DNA of 28,069 bases from CALLVY01 sp937899855 (GTDB lineage Bacteria; Bacteroidota; Bacteroidia; Chitinophagales; Saprospiraceae), in the NCBI GenBank assembly GCA_039820405.1, contig JBCBQC010000082.1:1-28069 (forward strand). Direction: 5' to 3'. The position numbers and the translations under genes were made by a program. Within the stretch, counting starts at the first letter, position 1. Each line of letters starts with the position of its first letter. Below, one piece after another: positions 10,701-20,100 of the stretch. Below the pieces are notes generated by a model. It was not told the origin of the DNA and did not search any database. It was given only the letters and a program-made list of their open reading frames with translations.

Positions 10701-13700
10701 CGCGAGGCGAGGATCGGCCAGGGTCAGTATGCGGCCGTAGCTATCGTAGGTACGGAAGCTACGCAGGGGCCGCGCCACCGCCCACTGTTGGATCAGTAAG
10801 GTGACGATCTGGTTGTTGAGCGATTGGTATTCCTGATCGAGTCCCGTGAGGCTGGGGTAAGCCAGCTTGGTGCTCACCATCCCCTTGCTATCCAGAATAC
10901 CGGCTCCCACCAAGGCCTTCCAAAGGGCTTGGCTCTCCACGGTGGTGTAGCCCAGTGCGGTAAAGGCACTCTCGTTGACCGCTTTGTCCGCAAGCTTTTG
11001 CTGGTAGAGGATGCTCAGGATGCCCGGAGCTTGTACTTGGTATTCCGTTTGGCTGAGGGGCAGGCTGGGGAAGGGAAAAGCCGTGGTCAACTGTGCCCAC
11101 TCCGAGGTTTGCTGGCTGGTCTGTTGGTCCTGCTCCACCGTGCTACGAGTCTGGCGGGTGGCCAGATAGCCGACGGTAATCAGGTTTTGGTAGATGCCCT
11201 TGCCGTTACTTGGAAAGGTGTTGGTAAAGGTGGTTTCGGTAAAACGCGCCCCATCGGTCTTGGTCATCCACAGGGGCAGGCCGCGATTGTCGTGCTGCTG
11301 CTGGCTGGGGGTCCAGGCCAGGGGAAGGCTGTTTTGGTAAGTGTCCCGCTCCGCCTGGGTCATTTCGGCGTTGAAGTAGTAACGGAAGTCGTAGTAGGTC
11401 GAGCCCTGGGCGGGAGGAGTGGTATCGCCGTTGAGAATGTTTTGTTCATTGACCAGGTAGAAGGGCGAAAAGGGGAGGGTGTCGTTGGCATCCCAAGTGC
11501 TCATTCCCCAGGCCGACCATTGCTTACGGACCAGAAAACCCTTGCTGGTATACATTTGGTACACCCTGCCCAACGGATCGTAAAAGTTGGTGGGGCTGGC
11601 GCCCAATTGGTTCAGTTCCTCGGCGCTGACGTAGTCGGTGGTATCGATGTAGTAGGGCTCGTACTGCCGGACGACCTGCCCCTTATTGTTGTACACCTTG
11701 TGCCCACTGGTGAGCCAGCGGTTGCTGATGGTTTTACCGCTGGTATTTTTACTGATGCTACCGTCGCTGTTGTAGAGAAAGCCATCGCTACCGTCCTCAG
11801 CTTTGATCTTATCCTGTAGCATTCGTCCAAAGCCATCGGAGTAGTGAATGAGCTGTTTGATCCGCCGGTAGAGGGCGGTCTTTTGCAAGTTAAAGACCTG
11901 TTCTTCGTCATCCCCAAAGGCGGTAAAGGCGCTGTTCAGTGCGCTACTGATCTTTCCGAGGGCGGTGGCAAAGTCACTGGCCGAGCTGGCCGTCTGCACC
12001 AGGCCGCGGTAGTCACCGCTAAAGACGTCCTGTGCGTCGATCTGCTCGTTTTTCTGGAGCTGCGCCAGCCAATTGCTGAGGGTATCGCTGTCGATACCGC
12101 TGATGGCGGCTTCGTAATCCTGGGTAGTCAACCGGGCCTGGCTATCGCTGGGATAGTCCTCGGCCATCAGGGCCAGCGAATGGACCGGGCTGAGGGTGGT
12201 ACTGCTGATGGCTGCCTGTAAAAGCTGGAAAATACTTTGCTGCTGTTTGGTACTAAAGGCAGCGTAGGCATCCCCCAAGTCGCTACTGAGCGCGGATAGG
12301 GCCTGGCCAAAATCGCTGGCCGAATCCGCTGCGGCGATGAACTGGCGGTAGGCAGCGTAGAGAGCACCCGCTGGGTTGATGAGCACGGCGTTCAACTGGG
12401 CGGTCCACCAATTGCTGAGGGCATCGCTATCGATACCGCTGATGGCAGTTTTGTAATCCTGTTCGGTGACCTGCCCCATCATGCTGTACAAATCGTAGTA
12501 ATAATAGCCGGCCGCATTTTGGAGGTAATCGTAAGGGGCAGCCAGTACCGCCGACAGGGAGTTGGGGGATTGAATCTCATACGGATCACTGCCGTACAAG
12601 GAATCAAATCCCAACTTTGTCGGACTGCTCTCTCCAGCTAGCGTTTGGGTGCCGTAGTAGCTGTTGGCCAGCACCCGGCCGTGGGCATCGTAGAGTACCT
12701 CGGAGCTGTTGCCGTTGGCATCCGTGATGACGTAGGGATGTAGGGTTTGGTAATCAACCGCGGTGGCCGTCACCGTGTTTTTCAGGGCATCGCTAGTGGA
12801 GAGAAGGAGGAGATTATAATCGTCGTATTGGTAGCTGGTGGTACTGCCTTTGGGGTCGGTGTATTTTTGGGGCAGGTAAAAATGGGTGGCCGTACCGTAG
12901 GTATGCGTACCGCTCGGGACCCACCAGTATTGTTGATCGGTATCGGCGAGGTAATCGCCAGTAGTGCCCATCAGGCTGCTAAAGTCGCTACTGGTAAAAA
13001 AGTCGCCCATGATGGTTGCCAATTCCTCTTGTACGTAGGCCGTTTGCAGGGACTGGTAGGGCAGGAGAAAGGCCCGGGCGGAGGTACGCGCTAAGTTGAG
13101 CAGGTAGATTTGCCCGTAGCTGTCTTGGGGGGCCACCTCCCCACTGCCGGCACTGGTATCGGTGGGGTAGTAGTACTCGTTCTTTTTCCAGGAGCGCAGG
13201 GTGTACTGGACCTTGCTGGCAAAGGGAATTTGCGTTTGGCTGGGGACATTTGCCGCCAGGGTTTTTTGCAAGTCACCGTAGGCGTAAATGGTATTGTAAT
13301 CCAAGCTTCCCAGCAGCTCACTCAAGTTGGCGATGTGGTAATGGCGCTGGTCGTAGGGGATACCGAGGAGGTAGACTTCGTCGCTGCTCAGGTCGCTGTC
13401 GATCTGGGTAGCGGCCTTGGTCAAGTTGTAGTAGAGGGCGGTCTGGGAATGACAACGGACTTTGCTTTGTTCCCCGTTTTTATCCAGGGCGTCGACGTAG
13501 TCGGGGTTGCGGGGATAGGTGATCGAGGCGGACTGCATGACGTGCCCAAATTGGTCAAATCGCAAGGCCACTTCGTGTTCGATGAGGGCGTCCTCGGGTC
13601 GGCGCTCGTAGTGGTAGTGGAGCGTTTCCTTGGGACGGATTTGTAACGAAGCGTAAGGGTTATCGGCTTTGGGTTGGACCAAGTGGGCGATGTGGTTGTT

Positions 13701-16502
13701 TTCCGTGACCGAGTAGGGAATACCGGCGCTGGCCGTTTCGTCCATTCCGTAGACTTCCTGACGGATTGGCGTCCCACTGAGTACCAATTGGGCCTCGCGC
13801 GGAACGTCGGTTTGGTCGGCGGCACTGGTAAAATCGCCGTAGTCGATGGTACTGGTTCCCAGCAAATCCTTGCTGTAGAACTCGCTCTGGTACTGGGCCG
13901 TAATTTCGTTTTGATCGGGGCTACCGGTACGGAGCCAGGTCTTGGTTTTGGCGGGGAAGGAATCGTAAATCTCCCGCGTATCGTCAAAGACCTGGGTATC
14001 CAGCGTCTCGACGTAGCCAAAGCCCCGGAATTCGCGTTCGACACCGTCGTAGTAGCTGTGCCGGTAACTGCGTGTATTGGTCAGCACCGAACCGGAAATC
14101 TCGTCGGTGGCCGTCATCGAAGCGACCACGTGGACGGGAAAGGGCGCCCGGGTCAGCCAGTCGACACCATTGGCCTGATCCTCCAAGTAGTAGTGGACCG
14201 AGCTGCGGTATTCGATGCTGCTTTTGCCCCCCATGTTGTTGTCAAAGCTGGTGAGCAGATAAGGCTTGATGCCTCCCGAAAACTGGTAGCACCACTGCTG
14301 GGCTTGGACGTGGTTCTTGCTGTAAATCATACAGGCCATCCCGGTGCCGTAGACGTCGGCAAATAAAATCCGGTCCAGGGGATCGTAGACCTCGCCGTTG
14401 GGCAGGGGCAGTTCGATGGGGTCGGCAAAACTGTTGCCACACTGGTTGAGGTACACCTTGATGCCATCCGAGAACAGGACGATCAGATCGGCCGTTCCAC
14501 TGCCATCCACATCGGCAAAAAAGACGCGGTTGTCCTTGAATTGCTGGTAGCTCAGGCTGGGGAAGTTTTCCATGCTGATCGATTGGCCAAAGTAGCCGTG
14601 CCCCAGGTTGGGCCAGTAGGTCAAGCCCTCGTGGGTCACCTTTACCAAGTGCGATTTTCCACCTCCATCCATATCGGCAAAGCTGATTTTGATGGTCTCC
14701 GAGGATTCCCAGGAGATGGGAAAATCCTCCGGTAGGTCAAAGGGCTCGATCAGTACGGGATCGGCGTAGCCCTCCTGCTGGAGGCTGCGGTAAAAACGCA
14801 AACCCTGGTAGGTCATCATCAGGCAATCGTTGATGCCATCACCGGTGACGTCCACCAAGTGACGTTTGACATTGCGGCTCTCGGTGGGGAAATTGGGCAG
14901 GGTGGTAAAGCTGCTCCACTCTTCGTCCCTGGCTACTTCGAAATAGCCGGTCATGCCCTGCTTACTGATTAGGTAATCCAATTGGCCATTGGCGGTGATG
15001 TCGGTCAGCATGCGTTGGGGAGCATTCTGGAAGCGGCCCACGGGCAGGGGCATTTGGACATCGACCTGGGAAAAGGTCAGGGGGCGCTCGGGCGTGTCGT
15101 TATTGATGGCGCCCCAATCGGCACGGAGGTAATAGTCGGAGGTGCCGTCGCTGTACAAAAAGCCTTCGATACCTTCGTTGAACAGGTCGACGGGGACGAA
15201 GGGCTGGCCATTGCCAAGACCTGGGAATGGGCTAAGAGAATCGCTTTCCAAAATATCGCGGTACTCCTGCTCCCTTGGTTGAAACCCCGAATACGTAATT
15301 TCCAAAGGAGGGTTGTACTGCGTCTCGTAGCTACCATTCCGCAGGTAATAGGCAATATCTTCCACCGTGCTCAGCAGGGAGCAGATGGGGGAGGCATCGT
15401 AGTGATACCGATACACATGGGTCAAGACGGGTGTCGCATCGTTGAGGGTAGTGAAGCGGTGAAAACGCATCACGTTTTGGCACAAGCGGTGGGTACGGAT
15501 TTCGAAGCCGGGTAGGTAGTTTGAAAAGGAATCCTGTCGTTTGGACCAGGTACTTCCCTCGGGGATGTCGTAGGGATTGGTATTGCTGGGGTCGAGGTCG
15601 TACTGCCCGTAGTCGTACACGGTTTCGAAATACCAGTCGGGGGCTTGGCTGGCCAATTGGGAGGTGGACAAAAAGCTGAGGGGCTCATCGAGGGGAGTGG
15701 GGTGCCCGCTACAGACGCGCCAGAGGTACTTCTGAGCGCCCTGCACCCGGTTGGCCTCGGCCGAGCTCGTAGTATCCACCTGATCGGTATTCTCGGCGAG
15801 GTAGTAGATGTAGGTGCCGTGGCCCTGGGCATCGAGGGTTTCTTGGTGCAGCCACTTGTAGATGTGATTGATGTTGTAGGGATCGGCGATCTGAGCGGCG
15901 CGACTCACCCCGTAGAGGTGCTCGTTGTTATCCTTGTCGATGATCCGCCAAAAACTCAGGGGCGTCCCCGTCGCCGGGCTGTCGCCCTGCCAGGTCCAAT
16001 ACTGAATTTGTTCGAAGTTAGCTTCGTGGCGGTGCCGGTACAGCCGGACTTGGTAGTCGCCGGTGGCGGGCGTCACGGCTCGGACCCAAGCAGCATCCTC
16101 GGTGCTTTGCAGGGCACCGCTCTGCACGGTGGCTTGCTGGTCTTGATCCAGTAGGGGGACCAACACCTCGCCTCCCCACATAAAGGTATCTTCGGTGTCG
16201 ACGTAGGAGGGCGTACCGAAGGAGGTCCGGCGGGAAATGCTCGGCGCGGTGCTGGCGCCAAAGCCCATTCCGAAGGGGCCATTGCCGCTGCCGGAGTTGT
16301 AGCGCAGGCCACCAAAGCTGAGGGAGGCAGTCCCGGTAAAGCCATCGGTGTGGTATTGTTCGTCAAAGCCGGCGAGGGAACCCCCGCCACTGGGCAGTGT
16401 TGGTTTCTTGACTTCTAGGGATTTATTCTCGTTGTTGGCCGCCCGGCGATTTGGCGTCGGGGAGATGGGAGCGGAACCGGATAAATTGTTTTGGGGCAAC
16501 AT
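7758..16502 (-). CDS. Fused TcB-TcC toxin component with C-terminal effector
   Basis: This 2914-residue protein combines the TcB and TcC roles: a cocoon that encapsulates a C-terminal effector and docks on TcA. SpvB-type start: LPSGGGSLAGFDEQYHTDGF near residue 40, then GSGNGPFGMGFGASTAPSISRR. The TcB propeller/FG-GAP blocks follow: VDVTGDGINDCLMM (~547), ADMDGGGKSHLV (~611), FADVDGSGTADLIV (~662), TRAPFPVHVVASM (~787) and DGVEREFRGFGYVE (~819). A duplicated insert covers residues 1345-1547. From about 1900 the sequence is Rhs/YD-rich TcC. The Rhs core GMRYYSGSRFRWLSPDPAGF then GLNLYAMVGGNPVTHRDVMG ends at residue 2596; in TcC proteins an aspartyl autoprotease cleaves near this point. The last 318 residues are the variable effector. 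I chose the ATG at 16500-16502 (A-rich leader, start LPQNNLSGSAP); the frame stays open to an ATG at 16643, adding 47 residues that do not look like a TcB start. Confidence 0.93.
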   Translation of the reverse strand: MLPQNNLSGSAPISPTPNRRAANNENKSLEVKKPTLPSGGGSLAGFDEQYHTDGFTGTASLSFGGLRYNSGSGNGPFGMGFGASTAPSISRRTSFGTPSYVDTEDTFMWGGEVLVPLLDQDQQATVQSGALQSTEDAAWVRAVTPATGDYQVRLYRHRHEANFEQIQYWTWQGDSPATGTPLSFWRIIDKDNNEHLYGVSRAAQIADPYNINHIYKWLHQETLDAQGHGTYIYYLAENTDQVDTTSSAEANRVQGAQKYLWRVCSGHPTPLDEPLSFLSTSQLASQAPDWYFETVYDYGQYDLDPSNTNPYDIPEGSTWSKRQDSFSNYLPGFEIRTHRLCQNVMRFHRFTTLNDATPVLTHVYRYHYDASPICSLLSTVEDIAYYLRNGSYETQYNPPLEITYSGFQPREQEYRDILESDSLSPFPGLGNGQPFVPVDLFNEGIEGFLYSDGTSDYYLRADWGAINNDTPERPLTFSQVDVQMPLPVGRFQNAPQRMLTDITANGQLDYLISKQGMTGYFEVARDEEWSSFTTLPNFPTESRNVKRHLVDVTGDGINDCLMMTYQGLRFYRSLQQEGYADPVLIEPFDLPEDFPISWESSETIKISFADMDGGGKSHLVKVTHEGLTYWPNLGHGYFGQSISMENFPSLSYQQFKDNRVFFADVDGSGTADLIVLFSDGIKVYLNQCGNSFADPIELPLPNGEVYDPLDRILFADVYGTGMACMIYSKNHVQAQQWCYQFSGGIKPYLLTSFDNNMGGKSSIEYRSSVHYYLEDQANGVDWLTRAPFPVHVVASMTATDEISGSVLTNTRSYRHSYYDGVEREFRGFGYVETLDTQVFDDTREIYDSFPAKTKTWLRTGSPDQNEITAQYQSEFYSKDLLGTSTIDYGDFTSAADQTDVPREAQLVLSGTPIRQEVYGMDETASAGIPYSVTENNHIAHLVQPKADNPYASLQIRPKETLHYHYERRPEDALIEHEVALRFDQFGHVMQSASITYPRNPDYVDALDKNGEQSKVRCHSQTALYYNLTKAATQIDSDLSSDEVYLLGIPYDQRHYHIANLSELLGSLDYNTIYAYGDLQKTLAANVPSQTQIPFASKVQYTLRSWKKNEYYYPTDTSAGSGEVAPQDSYGQIYLLNLARTSARAFLLPYQSLQTAYVQEELATIMGDFFTSSDFSSLMGTTGDYLADTDQQYWWVPSGTHTYGTATHFYLPQKYTDPKGSTTSYQYDDYNLLLLSTSDALKNTVTATAVDYQTLHPYVITDANGNSSEVLYDAHGRVLANSYYGTQTLAGESSPTKLGFDSLYGSDPYEIQSPNSLSAVLAAPYDYLQNAAGYYYYDLYSMMGQVTEQDYKTAISGIDSDALSNWWTAQLNAVLINPAGALYAAYRQFIAAADSASDFGQALSALSSDLGDAYAAFSTKQQQSIFQLLQAAISSTTLSPVHSLALMAEDYPSDSQARLTTQDYEAAISGIDSDTLSNWLAQLQKNEQIDAQDVFSGDYRGLVQTASSASDFATALGKISSALNSAFTAFGDDEEQVFNLQKTALYRRIKQLIHYSDGFGRMLQDKIKAEDGSDGFLYNSDGSISKNTSGKTISNRWLTSGHKVYNNKGQVVRQYEPYYIDTTDYVSAEELNQLGASPTNFYDPLGRVYQMYTSKGFLVRKQWSAWGMSTWDANDTLPFSPFYLVNEQNILNGDTTPPAQGSTYYDFRYYFNAEMTQAERDTYQNSLPLAWTPSQQQHDNRGLPLWMTKTDGARFTETTFTNTFPSNGKGIYQNLITVGYLATRQTRSTVEQDQQTSQQTSEWAQLTTAFPFPSLPLSQTEYQVQAPGILSILYQQKLADKAVNESAFTALGYTTVESQALWKALVGAGILDSKGMVSTKLAYPSLTGLDQEYQSLNNQIVTLLIQQWAVARPLRSFRTYDSYGRILTLADPRLAAESLVNMTYTYPATMGGKISSQSCDAGQEWKLVDVIGRPLWSRDEKGYVHTYQFDALHRPTAHLVAYQKAGSTSVTEGPVTTERMLYGESVDNPEDYNLRGKPYQHFDQAQWQYLRGGYTIQGKLVGGVTQLTKAYRVEATTTTPLLPLIEVPELSVTVSKLPYDTNQLQSTYYSNQLAYDALGRLTQRVDTAQQIHRYFYHESGPLAQRLLNGIPYVKQLVYNAKGQRTQSQYNSSTSQLVFQTFSIYDPKNYRNVQLFSTTDADFSWTDENELIPSSQVDDSTRQDLVYTFDPVGNITQLAGNYQGPASSQSPLTGTQQYSARGSYDYDGSYRMISAGGMEQAPSKTTAALSAYQRNYGYDDGDNLTWVQHQNTTAGQSQTIQMYTGGQSNRAIDQAQYEALSSSQQADLDATFLSDGLMDVHGNLLRTDDDTAINWNYQNQMQVLKQLDSSSGNTVIEYYTYGQGRRRSRKITMTYNSKGAMTQLEVVFYLDLEYRSLWTGSNLQYDGETVTDANGSVSPETAYQSNRIRLGHQQVARYDVYQYQKGAAVTTDNTKTVFFVDNHIDSCQLLLDSSGAVLSYEEFYPYGGTSFSSASNTVKHYRYSGQERDQTDLYYYGMRYYSGSRFRWLSPDPAGFVEGLNLYAMVGGNPVTHRDVMGMGRGILGLANRLMAVMRENIHIPGALSHRALISEESRNNVQYEYVQNAADQRQAARDRRVEILRFRNDAEERAKVRDKYREYVVQKENQKHYIIEGLKKGVKDFFGDRLETMEKLHAPNLRHVAIGYRLALHQFVLAGLAKRIEPKSAKEVRTFLQEFHQEYEKMNASAPKSHHENNISDEEIIEMQGLMARHIKNVWIEAASAHVAGFIIGYGLGKLPALAKRIKDPELRDAKVPFLKSGVTSATVLGHLGGLYVMERAGKTHDEISEALFGGVPIIQVLDRQFMNAVEHRRDQMVESMDQRVKQGHEHANDTITEH
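7761..8714 (-). other. Hypervariable TcC effector module (unassigned)
   Basis: This is the 318-residue segment after the conserved core DVMG, i.e. the part expected to be cut free inside the cocoon and threaded into a target cell. It begins GMGRGILGLANRLMAVMREN. It is rich in helix-favouring residues, with a highly charged stretch at segment residues 50-100 (arginine-rich) and a hydrophobic stretch AAASAHVAGFIIGYGLGKLP-like near 200-220, followed by FLKSGVTSATVLGHLGGLYV near 237-256. I count 48 K/R against 44 D/E and no cysteine at all, compatible with passage through a narrow channel. Base composition drops: lines 8221-8280 and 8461-8520 have 24 and 28 G+C out of 60, against 34 in 9241-9300. 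I recognise no ADP-ribosyltransferase, deamidase, protease or nuclease motif. Confidence 0.75.
11862..12470 (-). repeat. Tandem 113-residue duplication inside TcB part
   Basis: Unit 1 (12470-12132, residues 1345-1457) begins VTEQDYKTAISGIDSDALSN. Unit 2 (12131 to about 11862, residues 1458 to about 1547) begins LTTQDYEAAISGIDSDTLSN. Later parts also align: SASDFGQALSALSSDLGDAY with SASDFATALGKISSALNSAF, each followed by a phenylalanine-containing helix. The DNA is also similar at the start of each unit (for example the GGTATCGATAGC/GACAGCGATACC region). The duplicated segment is flanked by YYYYDLYSM before and IHYSDGFGRMLQDKIKAE after, which are adjacent-type blocks in ordinary TcB proteins, so it is an insertion in a loop. 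Confidence 0.85.
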
Positions 16503-17192
16503 ATGTTTGTTTTTTTGATCGTAAAGAGTATGGCACTTCCAGCCGCTTGGCCGGGTCAGTGGCGAGCGGTGGGGCATGGAATCGTATCGTATCACACGGG
16601 GTGCCAATGGCACCGTAGGAATGGCGCGGACAAGACCCAACAATGAACATCGTTGGTTCCGCAGTCACCTTCCCCATAGGAAAAATGATCGAATAAAACG
16701 TACAGTAAAGTGCAGATTTTGAGAAGATCCAACAGAAGGTGGATCTAATGTTTGGGTGAATCCAAATCCAGGGAGTAAAGACCGGCGAATGTCCTTACTT
16801 TTTAACTTTTGAGAAAGCCTTTTTGAGAATTGTTAAATACAGTTGCAAGATATGAGGATAAACTAAACGGGGTGAAGAACTATTGTTTAGAATTGGTGGA
16901 TTATTGTTTTTTTATACCAAAAAAAGGTGCACTATTTTTCCAGTATGGTGAAGGGGGGTCGTGTAAGTATTTGATTTTTAGTTGTTTGAAGGATGGTTGG
17001 TCCTTGCCCCCAATCAAGCGATTTTTCCCTAAAAACCCTAAACTATTTTCGCTTCAAGCCCCCGATTCGGTGGCCTTTTGGCAAAGGGGGAGGTTTTGTC
17101 GGCAATCTTACGAAGCAAAACTGCTGCAAAAAACTACGAAAATGTCTATTTTAGTTCTTTGGTTTTTTCCGACCCCAAACTAACTATGAGAT
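16503..17192. promoter_or_regulatory. Divergent intergenic region, toxin operon / hybrid kinase
   Basis: About 690 bases lie between the two divergent starts. From about 16680 to 17170 the composition is visibly AT-rich with T and A runs, unlike the flanking genes. It must hold the promoters of both transcription units. I could not assign a convincing Bacteroidota -33/-7 pair. It contains two inverted repeats around 16725-16766. The open frame at 16830-17183 (plus) has no family signature and low-complexity K/F content, so I do not call it a gene. Confidence 0.6.
16725..16766. repeat. Two adjacent inverted repeats, possible operator
   Basis: Perfect 7-base arms AGATCCA (16725-16731) and TGGATCT (16740-16746) flank an 8-base loop. 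A second repeat TTTGG (16751-16755) and CCAAA (16762-16766) follows with a 6-base loop. ATCCA occurs three times here, including the tandem AATCCAAATCCA at 16760-16771. The cluster lies about 225-265 bases upstream of the toxin start and about 430-470 upstream of the kinase start. A regulator-binding role is inference from position only. Confidence 0.35.
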
Positions 17193-20100
17193 ATGCAAGC
17201 CCCCTGGCGTCAAAGTCTTTTACTATGCCTATGTTGTTTTGGCATTTGCTTTGTCCTCTCCGGTCAATCTTCCGATCTGGAGAAGACCAGTCTGAGCGAG
17301 CAAATTGCGGCCAGCCCCGAAGGTCCCGAACGCCGTGACCTCATCATCAAGCTCGCCTTCTCCATCAGCATCGATCACCCCGATAGCGCTCAAGCCCTCC
17401 TGCAGCGCATCACGCCCGCCATCCTCGCCAGTGAGGATGAGCACCAATACCTCGATATGATCTACGCCCTGGGATCGGCCTACCGCGCCCGCCGGCAGTT
17501 GGACAGTGCCTTGCTCCTCTACGACGAGGCCGAAGCCCTGGCCATCAAGCTGGATCGTCCCGCCAGGTTGGCCGACGTACTGGATAAAGTCGGCAATACC
17601 TATTTTGAGCAAAACGATGTCGAACGCGGAACCCGGTTCCTCCAACAATCGCTGGCCATCGGCAAGCAGCTCCCCGAACGCTACAACGAGTTCAAAGCCG
17701 CTACCAACCTGGGGCAATCGCTGTCGCTAGCCGGTCAGACGGACTCGGCCGATTATTATTTTAACGAGGCCCTCAATGCCCTCAAAAACGAAGAGAATGC
17801 CGATCGGCAGCGGGCGGAAGTGCTGACCAACATGGCGGGGAACATGAAGCGATCCGGCCAATTGGAGCGCTCCCTGGAATATTTCCAGCGTGCCCTGCGG
17901 CTGATGAAAAAAGCCGGTTGGGTACTCGGGGTATCCCGGATCACGAGAGAAATTGGGGTATTCTACTTTCGCCTGGGGGACTTTTCCCAGGCCTTGGAGT
18001 ACTTCCACGAAGCCCACCAAATCGTTGAGGAAACCCAAAACTACAACGAGATCAATACCTGTCTGGAGTTCTTATTTGAAGGTTATCTGACGCTGGAGGA
18101 CTATGACAACGCTTTGTTGCATTTGGAACAGGCCCAGGCCAACTGGCTCAAGCTTAATGAGGAGGCCCGCAACGCACAGTTGTCCTTAAACGAGGGGCAG
18201 GTGCGGCTGCTAAAGCAGGAATACGATCGGGCGCGGCTTGCTTTTCTGGACAACCTGGCCATCAAGCGGCAGCGGGGCCAGATGATCGATCAGGAGGATT
18301 ATTGGTACTTGGGAACCGCCTACCGGCGATTGCAACGGCTGGATTCTGCGATGGTGTACTACGAAAAGGCCCTGGTCGCCGTCCGAGAAGGGGCCGATCT
18401 GGCCACCACCGTCGATTGTCACCTGGGTTTGGGCGGTATCCACGAAGAGTGGTCGGAGCAGCGGGCGGCCCTGGAAGATTATCGGGCGGCCTACCGCATT
18501 GCGATTGACAACAACTTTCGGGAAAAGGAAATGGATGCCTCGGTGGGGCTGTACCGCGTGTACAAATCCTTGGGGGACAATGGCGCCTCCCTGCGCTTTT
18601 TGGAAAATAGCCGCAATCTGCAGGATTCCTTATTCAACGAAGAAAAACTGCGCGACATCGCGCGGGTGGAGGCCAATTTTGAATTCGAACGGGAAAAACA
18701 GCAGCTGACTTTTGAACGCGAGCAGGAAAATGTGGAGCAGGCCCGCATCCGCCGGACCCTCTGGCTGGCCCTGGCCTTCTTGGGCGTCCTGCTGTTGATC
18801 GGGCTGGGCTACTTCCGCAGCAAGCAACGCGCCAACGAAAAACTAAATCTCCTCAACGAAGAACTGCGTACGCAAAAACAGGTAGTCGAACAACAAAAGG
18901 ACAAACTCGAAGAGTTGGACCGCGCCAAGTCGCGCTTCTTTACCAACATCTCCCACGAGTTTCGTACCCCCCTCACCATCATCCGCGGGATGGCCGACCA
19001 AATCGAATCCAAACCCGATACCTGGGCCATCAAGGGGGGGCAGATGATTCGCCAAAATGCCCAAAACCTCCTCCAACTGGTCAACCAAATCCTCGACCTC
19101 CAAAAATTGGAGGTGGACTCGCTCAAGCTAAACCTGGTGCGGGGCGAAGTTATTCAATACCTCAATTACATCTTCCAGTCCTTTCAATCCTACGCCATGG
19201 GCAAACGGGTGACCCTGCATTTCCTCTCCGATGTGGAGCAACTCACCATGGACTACGACTCCGAAAAGGTGCTGCGCATTCTGTCCAACCTCTTGTCCAA
19301 CGCCATCAAATTTACCGAGGAGGAGGGCAATGTTTACCTCTACCTGGCCCAGACGGACAAGGCGGAGCCCCACCTACAGATCCGCGTGCAGGATACGGGC
19401 ATCGGCATTCCCGAAGCCCAATTGCCTTACATCTATGATCGCTTTTATCAGGTGGAGACCCACAGCGCCTCCCACGGTGGCGGTGGTACGGGCATCGGGC
19501 TGGCCCTGACCCGCGAACTGGTCGAGCTAATGGATGGCAATATCCAGGTGAGCAGTACGGTGGGCAAGGGGACTACTTTTACGGTGGACCTACCCATTCG
19601 GCGCAGTGCCGATACCCCCTTGGTGGAGGGAGATGTACTCCCCGCCGACCTCAGCCTGCCCGCCGCCAGTGCCGCCCCAACCGACTTGACCCACACCGAA
19701 TTGCGCATTCCCGCTCCCCCCGCCGAGGAAGCCGATCGCCCCCTCCTCCTGATCGTCGAAGACAATGCCGATGTGGTACAATACCTGGTGGCCTGTCTGG
19801 AAGACCAGTACCGCTACCAAGTCGCGCGTGATGGGCAGGAGGGCATCGACCGGGCCATTGAACTGGTGCCCGACCTCATCCTCAGCGACGTGATGATGCC
19901 TAAAAAAGACGGTTACGAACTCTGCAAAACCCTCAAACAGGACGGGCGTACCAGCCACATTCCCATCGTACTGCTCACCGCCAAGGCCGACTTGGATTCC
20001 CGAATCAGTGGTTTGGAACGGGGGGCCGATGCCTACCTCACCAAGCCCTTCGAGCAAAGGGAATTGATGGTGCGCCTCCAAAAGCTGTTCGAACTGCGGC

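Noticed and set aside
11862..12470. CRISPR or DNA-level satellite repeat at the duplicated TcB segment
   Set aside because: Only two units, 339 bases apart, in frame and diverged at DNA level; it is a protein-domain duplication.
8730..15515. Plus-strand open frames opposite the BC gene (9426-10196, 10824-11819, 13674-14366 and others)
   Set aside because: They are shadows of the strongly supported TcB-TcC frame; no family motifs and no spacing of their own.
16830..17183. 117-codon plus-strand frame in the divergent spacer
   Set aside because: Low-complexity K/F/L composition, no motif, overlaps the expected promoter of the kinase, and base composition matches non-coding spacer.
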